NCBI GenBank assembly: GCA_004379115.1
Contig: NBNH01000184.1
Span: 1 to 38,856, forward strand
DNA: 38,856 nt
Origin: Actinomycetales bacterium mxb001
GTDB lineage: Bacteria; Actinomycetota; Actinomycetes; S36-B12
Reading direction: 5' to 3'
A program made the translations under genes and the position numbers. Shown piece by piece: positions 1 to 8,723 of the stretch. Under the pieces are notes generated by a model. That model had not been told where the DNA came from. It was given only the letters and a program-made list of their open reading frames with translations, and made no database searches. The stretch's first letter is position 1. Every line of letters begins with the position of its first letter.

Positions 1-759
1 GGCCTGGCGAACCTCGTCGGCGAGATCTTTCTGAGATGCGTGCGCGTCAGTGACGTCGGCGAGTTGACGCAGGCCCTCCTGGTCGATGGCATCGGTCTGC
101 AGGATGTAGCGAAGCGTGCTGAGGAGTCGCTCGTGGAGCGTAATCGCTGTTAAGCGCCAGAGGCGTGACCTCTCCTGAGCGGCCACCTCCTTGTCGAGAC
201 GGTCCGTGAGTGCCTGCAGTCGCTCGTCGTCAGCACGCGCCTGCCTGAGGAGTCGATTCCACACGAACCACAGGATCCCGGCGGAAGCGAGAAGGCTGAC
301 GACAGCGATCCAACCCCCTGCCACGTCGAGTGCACCGGGCACGACATTGGTGGGTCGTCGGGACCACAGCACGGCCAGAAGGATGGGGGCGCTGATCACG
401 GCTACGAGTCCGGCGTTGCGAGGTGCGAGCAGGACGATGGCGTAGGCGACGTGACCGGTCGACACGCCCAGCGCGATCCACTGACCCGCCGCGAGATCTC
501 CAGAGTTGAGCAGGGTGGCCAAGATGAGGCAGGCAGGAGCGCCGGTGATGAGCCACAGGCCGATGGGGCGACGGGACAGGGCCCATCCGAGGACGATGAG
601 CACCGCCCCAGCAACCAGTAGCACGCGATCTGGCGTGGGCAGGGCGCCCCAACGCGCCAGTCCCGCCAGCGCCGCGAAGAGCCAGGCTTCTGAAAGAAGC
701 AGGAGGATCAGCCATCGGCGGACCTCGTAGAGGCCATTGACACGCGACTCGGGGGGCAC
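1..759 (-). CDS. Membrane sensor histidine kinase-like protein, C-terminus beyond the window
   Basis: Manual reverse translation from GTG at 759 stays open to position 1 (VPPESRVNGLYEVRRWLILLLLSEAWLFAALAG...AITLHERLLSTLRYILQT...). It has several hydrophobic segments, an H-box-like LHERLLSTL, and lies just downstream of a response regulator. The ORF track missed it because it is open at the window edge. Confidence 0.7.
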   Translation of the reverse strand, partial: MPPESRVNGLYEVRRWLILLLLSEAWLFAALAGLARWGALPTPDRVLLVAGAVLIVLGWALSRRPIGLWLITGAPACLILATLLNSGDLAAGQWIALGVSTGHVAYAIVLLAPRNAGLVAVISAPILLAVLWSRRPTNVVPGALDVAGGWIAVVSLLASAGILWFVWNRLLRQARADDERLQALTDRLDKEVAAQERSRLWRLTAITLHERLLSTLRYILQTDAIDQEGLRQLADVTDAHASQKDLADEVRQA

Positions 760-766
760 GGTCGGG

Positions 767-1399
767 CTAGGGGACAAGGCCCTCGGCCCTCGCGCGACGG
801 TAGAGATCGGTCTTGGTAGGCACCGCGGTGCCCGCGCGGGAGTACTTCTCACGGACGCGACGGATGTATTCCTGGGCGGTCGCCGGCTTGACGTTCATGC
901 GGCGTGCGACGGCATCGATTTTCAGCCCGGATGCGTAAAGCACCATCGCCGTGCGCTCGCGTTCACTGAGCGGAACGCTCAAGGTCTCGTCGCTCGACAG
1001 GATGGCAGCGACGTCACGCGAAGTGGATGGCGTTCCCTCAACGGTCAGGCGGAAGGACTCCTCGAACTCATCGGTATCGGCCTGCTTCGACACGAAGCCG
1101 AGGGCGCCTGCGCGCAAGGCGGCACGCACGGTTGCGGCATCAGCGAGTGCGCTGACGATGAGCACGCGGCAACCAGCCGAGACGAGGTCGGCAGTGTTGG
1201 CGACGGGTGATCGACCATCGCCGAGGTCGAGGTCGAGGATCGTGCAGTCCACCGGCTCGGCCGCGTGCACGGCGAGAGCATCGGCGATCGATGACCCGAC
1301 GTAGGCGAACTCAGCATCGGGAGCGACCTGCAGGACGCGACTTCTGATCGCCTCGCGAAGCAGGGGATGGTCGTCGATGACCATGACCCGAGTGGACAC
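767..1399 (-). CDS. LuxR/NarL-type response regulator
   Basis: VSTRVMVIDDHPLLREAIRS...DCTILDLDLGDG receiver domain, then LSERERTAMVLYASGLKIDAVARRMNVKPATAQEYIRRVREKY HTH. GAAGGAGG precedes the GTG at 1399. Confidence 0.85.
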   Translation of the reverse strand: MSTRVMVIDDHPLLREAIRSRVLQVAPDAEFAYVGSSIADALAVHAAEPVDCTILDLDLGDGRSPVANTADLVSAGCRVLIVSALADAATVRAALRAGALGFVSKQADTDEFEESFRLTVEGTPSTSRDVAAILSSDETLSVPLSERERTAMVLYASGLKIDAVARRMNVKPATAQEYIRRVREKYSRAGTAVPTKTDLYRRARAEGLVP

Positions 1400-1509
1400 G
1401 CATCGCCTCCTTCGCCGACCCCGAGAGCCCATCCTGACGCCTGGCGGGGCTGGCACCGACGCTCTAGGACCACCTGGGCCGGCTCTGTCATGAAACGGGG
1501 GACATAGAG

Positions 1510-1528
1510 CCACGGGCCCCTTCCGTGG
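1510..1528. promoter_or_regulatory. Inverted repeat CCACGG-N7-CCGTGG upstream of the cimA leader promoter
   Basis: CCACGG (1510-1515) and CCGTGG (1523-1528) overlap the expected -35 region for the -10 at 1545-1550. Confidence 0.35.
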
Positions 1529-1544
1529 CCGCCCACGAAGGGTC

Positions 1545-1550
1545 TAGACT
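1545..1550 (+). promoter_or_regulatory. Putative -10 element TAGACT, leaderless-type promoter of the cimA leader peptide
   Basis: TAGACT followed by a 6-nt spacer and GTG at 1557. The same geometry is seen at several other genes in the window. Confidence 0.55.
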
Positions 1551-1556
1551 CGCCCC

Positions 1557-1586
1557 GTGCGTCACACCCGCATCATCATTACGTAG
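1557..1586 (+). CDS. Putative Ile-rich leader peptide MRHTRIIIT
   Basis: GTG CGT CAC ACC CGC ATC ATC ATT ACG TAG, followed immediately by a strong hairpin and then an intrinsic terminator ahead of the cimA start. Confidence 0.65.
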   Translation: MRHTRIIIT

Positions 1587-1618
1587 CGCATCGGCGCCGC
1601 CTGGCGGCATCGATGCGC
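1586..1618 (+). promoter_or_regulatory. Leader hairpin (1:2 pause-type) of the putative attenuator
   Basis: GCGCATCG (1586-1593) pairs perfectly with CGATGCGC (1611-1618). Inner GCCGC/GCGGC stem with CTG loop. Confidence 0.6.
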
Positions 1619-1646
1619 AGCCCTTCGCACCCGCGAGGGGCTTTTT
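1619..1646 (+). terminator. Intrinsic terminator (attenuator) upstream of cimA
   Basis: AGCCCTTCGC-ACCC-GCGAGGGGCT, 10-bp stem with one G.U and a tetraloop, then TTTT. Located 18 nt before the cimA ATG. Confidence 0.7.
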
Positions 1647-1663
1647 GCTTGAGGAGGACGGTC

Positions 1664-3259
1664 ATGGCCACCCTGCCCCTGGGGGACGCCTTCCATGTCT
1701 ACGACACGACGCTGCGCGACGGCGCCCAGCGCGAGGGCATCGCCTACTCGGTCGTCGACAAGCTGGCCGTCGCCCGCCTCCTCGACGACTACGGCGTGGG
1801 CTTCATCGAGGGTGGCTGGCCCGGCGCCCTGCCCAAGGACACCGAGTTCTTCGCGCGCGCCCGCGACGAATTGAAGCTGCAGACCGCGCAGCTCGTCGCC
1901 TTCGGTGCCACGCGCAAGGCGGGCGTCAAGGTCGAGGACGACACCCAGGTCAAGGCTCTGCTCGACTCCGGTGCACCCGTCATCACGCTCGTGGCCAAGT
2001 CCGATGTGCGTCACGTTGCCGAGGCACTGCGCACCACCAACGAGGAGAACCTCGCCATGGTGGCCGACACCGTGCGCTTCCTGCGCGAGCACGATCGACG
2101 CGTGTTCATCGACATGGAGCACTTCTTCGACGGCTACCGTCACGATCCCGACTACGGCATCCGCGTGCTCGAGGCGGCCTTCTCCGCCGGCGCCGACGTC
2201 GGCGTCATGTGCGACACCAACGGCGGGATGCTGCCGCACGGGATGTATGAGGTGGTCACTGATGTGCTCGCCCGCTCAGGGGTGCGCCTGGGCATCCACT
2301 GCCAGGACGACACCGGCTGCGCCATCGCCAACACGATCTCGGCGGTTGAGGCCGGCGTCACCCACGTGCAGTGCACCGCCAACGGCTACGGCGAGCGCAC
2401 CGGCAACGCGGACCTCTTCCCGGTGGTCGCCAACCTGATCACCAAGCTCGACATGCCGGTGCTGCCTGAGGGACACCTGCGCGACACCGTGCGCGTCTCG
2501 CATGCGATCGCGGCCATCGCCAACATCGCCCCCGACACCCACCAGCCCTACGCCGGGGTCTCGTCGTTCGCACACAAGGCCGGCCTGCACGCCAGTGCCC
2601 TGAAGGTCAACGCCGAGCTCTACAACCACATCGATCCGGCCATCGTCGGCAACGACCAGCGCATCCTCATCACCGAGATGGCCGGCCGCGCATCGGTCGA
2701 ACTCAAGGGTCGTGAACTCGGCCTCGACCTCGTCGAGGACCCCGACACCCTCGCCCGCGTCGTCGAGCGAGTGAAGGATCTCGAGTCGAAGGGCTGGACC
2801 TTCGAGGCCGCGGACGCGTCGTTCGAACTGCTCGTGCTCGACGAGGGCCCGGGCGGACGCCCCAAGCCCTACACCGTCGAGTCCTGGCGCACGATCGTCG
2901 AGCAGCGCGCCGACGGCAACGTCGTCTGCGAGGCGACCGTCAAGGTCTACGCCGGGGGCGAGCGCGTGATCATGACGGCCGAGGGCAACGGCCCGGTCAA
3001 CGCCCTCGACCGTGCCCTGCGCCGCGCTCTGACGCGCCTCTTCCCTCAGCTCGAGGGCGTGTCGTTGACGGACTACAAGGTGCGCATTCTCGAGGGGGTG
3101 CAGGGCACCGACGCAGTGACGCGCGTGCTCATTGGCACGACCGATGGGAAGGCCGACTGGAGCACGGTGGGCGTGCACGAAAACGTCATCGCCGCCTCCT
3201 GGATCGCCCTCGAGGACGCCCTGGCCTACAGCCTGCTGCGCGCGGGCTCGGGCTCGTAG
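1664..3259 (+). CDS. cimA: (R)-citramalate synthase
   Basis: MATLPLGDAFHVYDTTLRDGAQREGIAYSVVDKLAVARLLDDYGVGFIEGGWPG: DRE-TIM/IPMS-like citramalate synthase with C-terminal regulatory domain. SD GAGGAGG. Confidence 0.9.
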   Translation: MATLPLGDAFHVYDTTLRDGAQREGIAYSVVDKLAVARLLDDYGVGFIEGGWPGALPKDTEFFARARDELKLQTAQLVAFGATRKAGVKVEDDTQVKALLDSGAPVITLVAKSDVRHVAEALRTTNEENLAMVADTVRFLREHDRRVFIDMEHFFDGYRHDPDYGIRVLEAAFSAGADVGVMCDTNGGMLPHGMYEVVTDVLARSGVRLGIHCQDDTGCAIANTISAVEAGVTHVQCTANGYGERTGNADLFPVVANLITKLDMPVLPEGHLRDTVRVSHAIAAIANIAPDTHQPYAGVSSFAHKAGLHASALKVNAELYNHIDPAIVGNDQRILITEMAGRASVELKGRELGLDLVEDPDTLARVVERVKDLESKGWTFEAADASFELLVLDEGPGGRPKPYTVESWRTIVEQRADGNVVCEATVKVYAGGERVIMTAEGNGPVNALDRALRRALTRLFPQLEGVSLTDYKVRILEGVQGTDAVTRVLIGTTDGKADWSTVGVHENVIAASWIALEDALAYSLLRAGSGS

Positions 3260-3279
3260 GCGTCGGGTAGGGTCCCGCC

Positions 3280-4065
3280 GTGCTGATTGCCCGCGTCTCC
3301 TTCCAGTCCGAGGTCCACTTCGTCTCCGTCGAGGAGGAGCCCGGCGGCAGCGACCTGCCCGCCGACGCCCGCCTGCGCGTCATCGACACGCACCCCTTCG
3401 GTGAGATCACCTACACCGGCCAGGAACTCCTCGGCTCGCAGGTGCGCCTGCTCGCGCCCGTGCTGCCCAGCAAGATCATCGCGGTCGGCAAGAACTACGC
3501 CGAGCACGCCAAGGAGATGGGCGGCGACGTGCCCGCCGAGCCGATGATCTTCCTCAAGCCCAGCACCTCGGTGATCGGGCCCAACGCCACCATCGAGCTG
3601 CCCGCCATGTCGCAGCAGGTCGAGCACGAGGCCGAGCTGGCGATCGTCATTGGTCGGCTGTGCAAGGAAGTGCCGCTCGAGCGGGTCAAGGACGTGGTGC
3701 TCGGCTACACGTGCGCCGACGACGTCACCGCCCGCGACCTGCAGCGCACCGACGGCCAATGGGGCCGTGCCAAGGGCTTCGACACCTTCTGCCCGCTCGG
3801 TCCCTGGATCAACACCGACCTCGACCCCGGCGACCTTGCGATCTCCTGCGACGTCAATGGCGACGTGCGACAGGAGTCGCGCACGTCGGAAATGGTGCGC
3901 GGCGTGCCCGAGCTCGTCTCGTGGATCAGCACGGTGATGACCCTGCTGCCCGGCGACGTGATCCTCACCGGTACGCCCGCTGGCGTGAGCCCGATCGTGG
4001 CCGGTGACGAGGTCGCGGTCACCATCCAGGGCATCGGCACGCTGGTCAACACCGTCGGGGGATGA
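3280..4065 (+). CDS. Fumarylacetoacetate hydrolase (FAH) family protein
   Basis: [17 protein letters not shown]...[16 protein letters not shown]...[11 protein letters not shown] motifs. TAGGGT-N6-GTG leaderless signature upstream. Confidence 0.9.
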   Translation: MLIARVSFQSEVHFVSVEEEPGGSDLPADARLRVIDTHPFGEITYTGQELLGSQVRLLAPVLPSKIIAVGKNYAEHAKEMGGDVPAEPMIFLKPSTSVIGPNATIELPAMSQQVEHEAELAIVIGRLCKEVPLERVKDVVLGYTCADDVTARDLQRTDGQWGRAKGFDTFCPLGPWINTDLDPGDLAISCDVNGDVRQESRTSEMVRGVPELVSWISTVMTLLPGDVILTGTPAGVSPIVAGDEVAVTIQGIGTLVNTVGG

Positions 4066-4745
4066 CCCTGCGCTTCGCACCCCTTCCCGTCGATCTGCCA
4101 CCGGGCTGTCACGGCGTACGACTCGACGTCGCTGACGTCGCTCCCCTCGTCGCGATGATGCCCGCGGGGGACTGGCCCGAAGCGATGCGCGATGCCGCCG
4201 ACTCCCGCCGTGCCGACTTCCTCGCCGGTCGCCTCGCCGCGCGCGAGGCCGTGCGGCTGCTGACCGGATCCGATGCGCGCATCGGCCGCTCTGACGACGG
4301 CTCGCCGAGGTGGCCCGATGGCGTCGCGGGATCGATCTCCCACTACGACGGAGTGGCGTGCGCAGTCGCGGTCGATGGGTCCGCCACCGGCGGCATCGGT
4401 GTCGACATCGCGCCGCTGCTCGACGGCGACCAACTGCGGGCCGTCGTTCGCCGCTGCCTGACCGACGCCGAGCGCGCGGCAGCGCCCAGCGATGCCGATG
4501 TGAGCCTGGCTTTCGCCGCCAAGGAGGCGGTGTTCAAGGCGGCGCATGCCCGCGTGCAGCGCCATATCGGATTCGACGAGGCCGAGATCGCGGTGCTCGA
4601 TGCCGGAGCCGGCACGTGGACGGCGAGCCTGGGTCACATGCTCGCCGTCGATCTGGACACGACCTCGCTCATCGGCACCTACGCATGGGATCGATCGCTC
4701 GTGTACGCCGTCGTGGCGCTGCCGGCCGCGTCGATAGGCTCCTGA
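4062..4745 (+). CDS. 4'-phosphopantetheinyl transferase (EntD/Sfp-like)
   Basis: [15 protein letters not shown]...GIGVDIAPL...[12 protein letters not shown] motifs. ATGA overlap with the FAH gene. Confidence 0.85.
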   Translation: MTLRFAPLPVDLPPGCHGVRLDVADVAPLVAMMPAGDWPEAMRDAADSRRADFLAGRLAAREAVRLLTGSDARIGRSDDGSPRWPDGVAGSISHYDGVACAVAVDGSATGGIGVDIAPLLDGDQLRAVVRRCLTDAERAAAPSDADVSLAFAAKEAVFKAAHARVQRHIGFDEAEIAVLDAGAGTWTASLGHMLAVDLDTTSLIGTYAWDRSLVYAVVALPAASIGS

Positions 4746-4746
4746 C

Positions 4747-6219
4747 ATGTCCAGCGATGTCCGGGTGCGCTTCTGCCCATCACCGACCGGCAACCCGCAC
4801 GTCGGCATGGTGCGCACCGCGCTCTTCAACTGGGCCTTCGCACGCCATCACGGCGGCACGTTCGTCTTCCGCATCGAAGACACCGATGCCGAGCGGGACT
4901 CCGAGGACTCCTACCTCGCGCTGCTCGACTCGCTGCGCTGGCTCGGGCTCGACTGGGACGAGGGCCCCGAGGTCGGCGGCCCGTACGCGCCCTACCGCCA
5001 ATCCGAGCGCCTCGACATCTATGCCGACGTCGTACGCCAATTGCTCGATGCCGGACTCGCCTACCCCTGCTACTGCACGCCGGCCGAGTTGGAGGAGCGC
5101 CGCGAGCAGGCGCGCAAGGAAGGCCGAACACCCGGCTACGACGGCCACTGCCGCGACCTGACCGCCGATCAGTGCGCGGCCCTGGCGGCCGAGGGCCGTG
5201 AGGCAGCGATCCGCCTCCGTATGCCGGACCAGGACTGGACGTGGGACGACCTGGTGCGCGGTGAGGTCACCTTCGGTCGCGAGCACGTGCCCGACTACGT
5301 CATCGTGCGTGCCAACGGCGATCCGCTCTACACCCTGGTCAACCCGGTCGACGACGCACTCATGCGCATCACGCACGTGCTGCGCGGAGAGGACCTGCTG
5401 TCCTCCACCCCGCGCCAGCTCGCCATGTATCAGGCACTCGCAGCGATCGGTGTCGGCGACGGCGGCACGCCGCGCTTCGGGCACCTGCCCTACGTCATGG
5501 GCGAGGGCAACAAGAAGCTGTCCAAGCGCGACCCGGAGTCCTCGCTGCTGATGTACCGCGAACAGGGCTACCTGCCCGAGGCGCTGCTCAACTACCTCGC
5601 GCTACTCGGCTGGTCGATGGGGGAGGACCGCGAGTTCTTCTCGCTGCCCGAGATGGCCGAGGCGTTCGACGTCTCGCGAGTCAGCCCTAACCCGGCGCGC
5701 TTCGACCTGAAGAAGTGCACGGCGATCAACGGCGATTGGATCCGATCACTCGCCCCCGAGGAGATCGGCCGGCGCATCGTGCCCTTCCTGCAGCGCGACG
5801 GGCTCGTGGAGGATCCCATCTCGGGTGAGGAGTGGGGGGTTCTCATGCAGGCCGTGCCCCTGGTGCAGGAGCGCATGGAGACCCTGGGCCAGGCCGAGGG
5901 CATGCTCGGCTTCCTCTTCGTCTCGGAGTCGGCGTTCGCCATTGATCCCGACCAGGACATCGCCGACGAGCAATCACAGCAGGTCATCGCCGCCTCCCTG
6001 GAGGCGTTGAACGCCATCGACGCGTGGGATGCACCCACGCTGGAAGCGGCCCTACGTGCAGCGCTCATCGACGGGCTCGGCCTGAAGCCGAAGGTGGCGT
6101 TCGGTGCCGTGCGCGTCGCCGTGACCGGCCGTCGCGTGTCCCCGCCGCTCTTCGAGAGCCTGGAGATCCTCGGTCGCGAGCGAACCCTGGGGCGCTTGAC
6201 CGCGGCCCGGACGACGTAG
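4747..6219 (+). CDS. gltX: Glutamyl-tRNA synthetase
   Basis: [31 protein letters not shown]...[11 protein letters not shown] (HIGH- and KMSKS-like motifs). TAGGCT-N6-ATG upstream. Confidence 0.97.
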   Translation: MSSDVRVRFCPSPTGNPHVGMVRTALFNWAFARHHGGTFVFRIEDTDAERDSEDSYLALLDSLRWLGLDWDEGPEVGGPYAPYRQSERLDIYADVVRQLLDAGLAYPCYCTPAELEERREQARKEGRTPGYDGHCRDLTADQCAALAAEGREAAIRLRMPDQDWTWDDLVRGEVTFGREHVPDYVIVRANGDPLYTLVNPVDDALMRITHVLRGEDLLSSTPRQLAMYQALAAIGVGDGGTPRFGHLPYVMGEGNKKLSKRDPESSLLMYREQGYLPEALLNYLALLGWSMGEDREFFSLPEMAEAFDVSRVSPNPARFDLKKCTAINGDWIRSLAPEEIGRRIVPFLQRDGLVEDPISGEEWGVLMQAVPLVQERMETLGQAEGMLGFLFVSESAFAIDPDQDIADEQSQQVIAASLEALNAIDAWDAPTLEAALRAALIDGLGLKPKVAFGAVRVAVTGRRVSPPLFESLEILGRERTLGRLTAARTT

Positions 6220-6229
6220 GGCGCCTGGC

Positions 6230-6235
6230 TATACT
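6230..6235 (+). promoter_or_regulatory. Putative -10 TATACT of the tRNA-Gln/tRNA-Glu transcript
   Basis: TATACT 34 nt upstream of tRNA-Gln, downstream of the gltX stop. Confidence 0.45.
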
Positions 6236-6268
6236 CTTCAGGCCGCTCGGCGCAGCCGTGAGGTCCCA

Positions 6269-6340
6269 TGGGGTATGGGGTAATTGGCAGCCCAACTGAT
6301 TCTGGTTCAGTTAGTCTAGGTTCGAGTCCTGGTACCCCAG
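6269..6340 (+). tRNA. tRNA-Gln(CTG)
   Basis: Acceptor TGGGGTA/TACCCCA, anticodon arm ACTGA-TTCTGGT-TCAGT (CTG), T-arm with GGTTCGAGTCC. Confidence 0.93.
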
Positions 6341-6370
6341 CGAGTGCACGTGCTCTCTCGCGTGCGCATG

Positions 6371-6441
6371 GCCCCGTTGTGTAGCGGCCTAGCACGCCGC
6401 CCTCTCAAGGCGGTAGCGCGGGTTCGAATCCCGTCGGGGCT
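6371..6441 (+). tRNA. tRNA-Glu(CTC)
   Basis: Acceptor GCCCCG/CGGGGC, anticodon arm CCGCC-CTCTCAA-GGCGG (CTC), T-arm CGGGTTCGAATCCCG. Confidence 0.92.
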
Positions 6442-6446
6442 ACGCG

Positions 6447-6478
6447 GCGAGGTGCGGATCGACAGATCCTCACCTCGC
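6447..6478 (+). other. Stem-loop downstream of tRNA-Glu
   Basis: GCGAGGTG-c-GGATC-gaca-GATCC-t-CACCTCGC: 8+5 bp. Confidence 0.6.
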
Positions 6479-6517
6479 GAGAAGGCCCGGTCCCTCCCGG
6501 ATCGGGCCTTCTTCTTT
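6479..6517 (+). terminator. Probable intrinsic terminator between tRNA-Glu and leuC
   Basis: GAAGGCCCGGTCC-ctccc-GGATCGGGCCTTC, about 15-bp stem with G.U pairs, followed by TTCTTT. Confidence 0.65.
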
Positions 6518-6556
6518 GTCTGCCTTACCCTTTTGGCACCCCCCGAAGGAGTGCAC

Positions 6557-7957
6557 ATGGGTAGGACGCTGGCCGAGAAGGTCTGGGAAGCGCACGTCGT
6601 GCGCCGAGCCGAGGGTGAGCCCGATCTCCTCTACATCGATCTGCACCTCGTGCACGAGGTCACCAGCCCGCAGGCTTTCGACGGGCTGCGGTCGACCGGT
6701 CGCCCGGTACGCCGTCCCGACCTGACCCTCGCGACCGAAGACCACAACGTTCCCACGATCGACATCGACAAGCCGATCGCCGACCCCATCTCGCGCGCCC
6801 AGGTCGAAGCCCTGCGCAAGAACTGCGCCGAGTTCGACATTCCGCTGTTCCCCCTCGGCAGCGCCGATCAGGGCATCGTCCACGTCGTGGGGCCGCAGCT
6901 GGGCCTGACCCAGCCGGGCATGACCGTCGTGTGCGGCGACTCCCACACGTCTACGCACGGCGCATTCGGCGCACTGGCCTTCGGCATCGGCACGAGCGAG
7001 GTCGAGCACGTGCTGGCCACGCAGACCCTGCCCTTGAAGCCGTTCAAGACGATGGCGGTCACCGTCAACGGCCCCCTTCCCGCGGGCGTCACCGCCAAGG
7101 ACCTCATCCTCGCCGTCATCGCCAAGATCGGCACCGGCGGCGGACAGGGCTACGTCATCGAGTACCGCGGCGAAGGAGTGCGCGGCCTGTCGATGGAAGG
7201 CCGCATGACCCTGTGCAACATGTCGATCGAAGCGGGTGCTCGCGCCGGCATGGTGGCGCCCGACCAGACGACGTTCGACTACATCGAGGGCCGTGAGCAT
7301 GCGCCCGTGGGCGCCGACTGGGACGCGGCGGTCGCGTACTGGCAGACCCTGGTCACCGACCCCGACGCGACCTTCGACAAGGAAGTCGTCATCGAGGCCT
7401 CCGAACTCAGCCCGTTCGTCACGTGGGGTACCAACCCCGGCCAGGGCGTCCCGCTCTCGGCGACCGTGCCCTCGCCCGACGACGCGGCCGACGACGTGGA
7501 GCGCGCCGCCATCGAGCGCGCACTCGAATACATGGCCCTCACGCCCGGCACTCCCATGAAGGAGATCCCCGTCGACACGGTCTTCGTGGGCTCGTGCACC
7601 AACGGCCGCATCGAGGACCTGCGCGCCGCGGCCGCGGTGATTCAAGGCCGCAAGGTGGCCGACGGCGTACGCATGCTCGTGGTGCCCGGGTCGGTCAAGG
7701 TGCGCCTGCAGGCCATGTCGGAGGGATTGGACGAGGTCTTCAAGCAGGCCGGAGCCGAATGGCGCGAGGCGGGCTGCTCGATGTGCCTGGCCATGAACCC
7801 CGACAAGCTGACGCCCGGCGAGCGCAGCGCATCGACGTCCAATCGCAACTTCGAAGGTCGCCAGGGTCCGGGCGGCCGCACGCACCTGGTGTCACCCCAG
7901 GTAGCCGCTGCGACGGCGGTCACCGGCCGTTTCGCCTCACCCGCCGACCTGGCCTGA
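6557..7957 (+). CDS. leuC: 3-isopropylmalate dehydratase large subunit
   Basis: [15 protein letters not shown]...[33 protein letters not shown]...[26 protein letters not shown]. In-frame GTG at 6551 is an alternative start. Confidence 0.97.
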   Translation: MGRTLAEKVWEAHVVRRAEGEPDLLYIDLHLVHEVTSPQAFDGLRSTGRPVRRPDLTLATEDHNVPTIDIDKPIADPISRAQVEALRKNCAEFDIPLFPLGSADQGIVHVVGPQLGLTQPGMTVVCGDSHTSTHGAFGALAFGIGTSEVEHVLATQTLPLKPFKTMAVTVNGPLPAGVTAKDLILAVIAKIGTGGGQGYVIEYRGEGVRGLSMEGRMTLCNMSIEAGARAGMVAPDQTTFDYIEGREHAPVGADWDAAVAYWQTLVTDPDATFDKEVVIEASELSPFVTWGTNPGQGVPLSATVPSPDDAADDVERAAIERALEYMALTPGTPMKEIPVDTVFVGSCTNGRIEDLRAAAAVIQGRKVADGVRMLVVPGSVKVRLQAMSEGLDEVFKQAGAEWREAGCSMCLAMNPDKLTPGERSASTSNRNFEGRQGPGGRTHLVSPQVAAATAVTGRFASPADLA

Positions 7958-7971
7958 CGAAGGAGACTGAC

Positions 7972-8559
7972 GTGGAGGCGTTCACCGTCCACACCGGCAC
8001 CGCGGCGCCACTGCGGCGCAGCAATGTCGACACCGACCAGATCATCCCGGCCGAATACCTCAAGCGCATCACGCGCCATGGCTTCGAAGATGGCCTCTTC
8101 AGTGCGTGGCGCAAGGACCCGGACTTCGTGCTCAACAAGCCCGAGTACGCGGGAGTCTCCGTGCTCGTCGCCGGCCCCGACTTCGGCACCGGCTCCTCGC
8201 GCGAGCACGCCGTGTGGGCCCTGCAGGACTACGGCTTCAAGGTCGTGATCTCCTCGCGCTTCGCTGACATCTTCCGGGGTAACTCCGGCAAGGCGGGCCT
8301 GCTGACCGCGCTCGTCGACCAGGACGTCGTCGAGAGCCTGTGGGCCCTCATCGAAGCCGATCCGAGCACTTCGGTGACAGTCGATCTCGATGCGCAGACG
8401 ATCTCCGCGGGAGACATCGTGGCCAGCTTCGACGTCGATCCCTACGTGCGCTGGCGCTTGCTCGAGGGCCTGGACGACATCGGAATCACGCTGCAGAACG
8501 CTCCTGACATCGAGCGGTTCGAGTCGGCACGTCCGTCGTTCACGCCGACCACGCGCTGA
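7972..8559 (+). CDS. leuD: 3-isopropylmalate dehydratase small subunit
   Basis: GTG start after [49 protein letters not shown]...[17 protein letters not shown]. Confidence 0.96.
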   Translation: MEAFTVHTGTAAPLRRSNVDTDQIIPAEYLKRITRHGFEDGLFSAWRKDPDFVLNKPEYAGVSVLVAGPDFGTGSSREHAVWALQDYGFKVVISSRFADIFRGNSGKAGLLTALVDQDVVESLWALIEADPSTSVTVDLDAQTISAGDIVASFDVDPYVRWRLLEGLDDIGITLQNAPDIERFESARPSFTPTTR

Positions 8560-8568
8560 CCGGTGGGT

Positions 8569-8586
8569 GACCGCGCGTCCGCGGTC
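8569..8586 (+). terminator. Stem-loop after leuD, terminator-like without U-tract
   Basis: GACCGCG-CGTC-CGCGGTC, perfect 7-bp stem. Confidence 0.4.
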
Positions 8587-8664
8587 GGGAAGCGCCAGAT
8601 AACCCAGGATTGTCGCGTCCGTCACCCTCGCGCGACCGGCGTGCGCAAGTGCCGCACGGCGTAC

Positions 8665-8670
8665 TAGGGT
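8665..8670 (+). promoter_or_regulatory. Putative -10 TAGGGT of the HU gene
   Basis: TAGGGT upstream of a roughly 47-nt leader. Confidence 0.4.
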
Positions 8671-8679
8671 GGGAATGTT

Positions 8680-8697
8680 GCCGGCCAGGGGGCCGGC
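8680..8697 (+). promoter_or_regulatory. HU-gene 5' leader stem-loop
   Basis: GCCGGCC-aggg-GGCCGGC. Downstream CCCTCCGGAGGG palindrome includes the SD. Confidence 0.5.
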
Positions 8698-8723
8698 CTT
8701 GGATCCCTCCGGAGGGGAACTCA

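Noticed and set aside
6470-7885. 471-aa minus-strand ORF opposite leuC
   Set aside because: Antisense shadow of leuC; no domain recognised.
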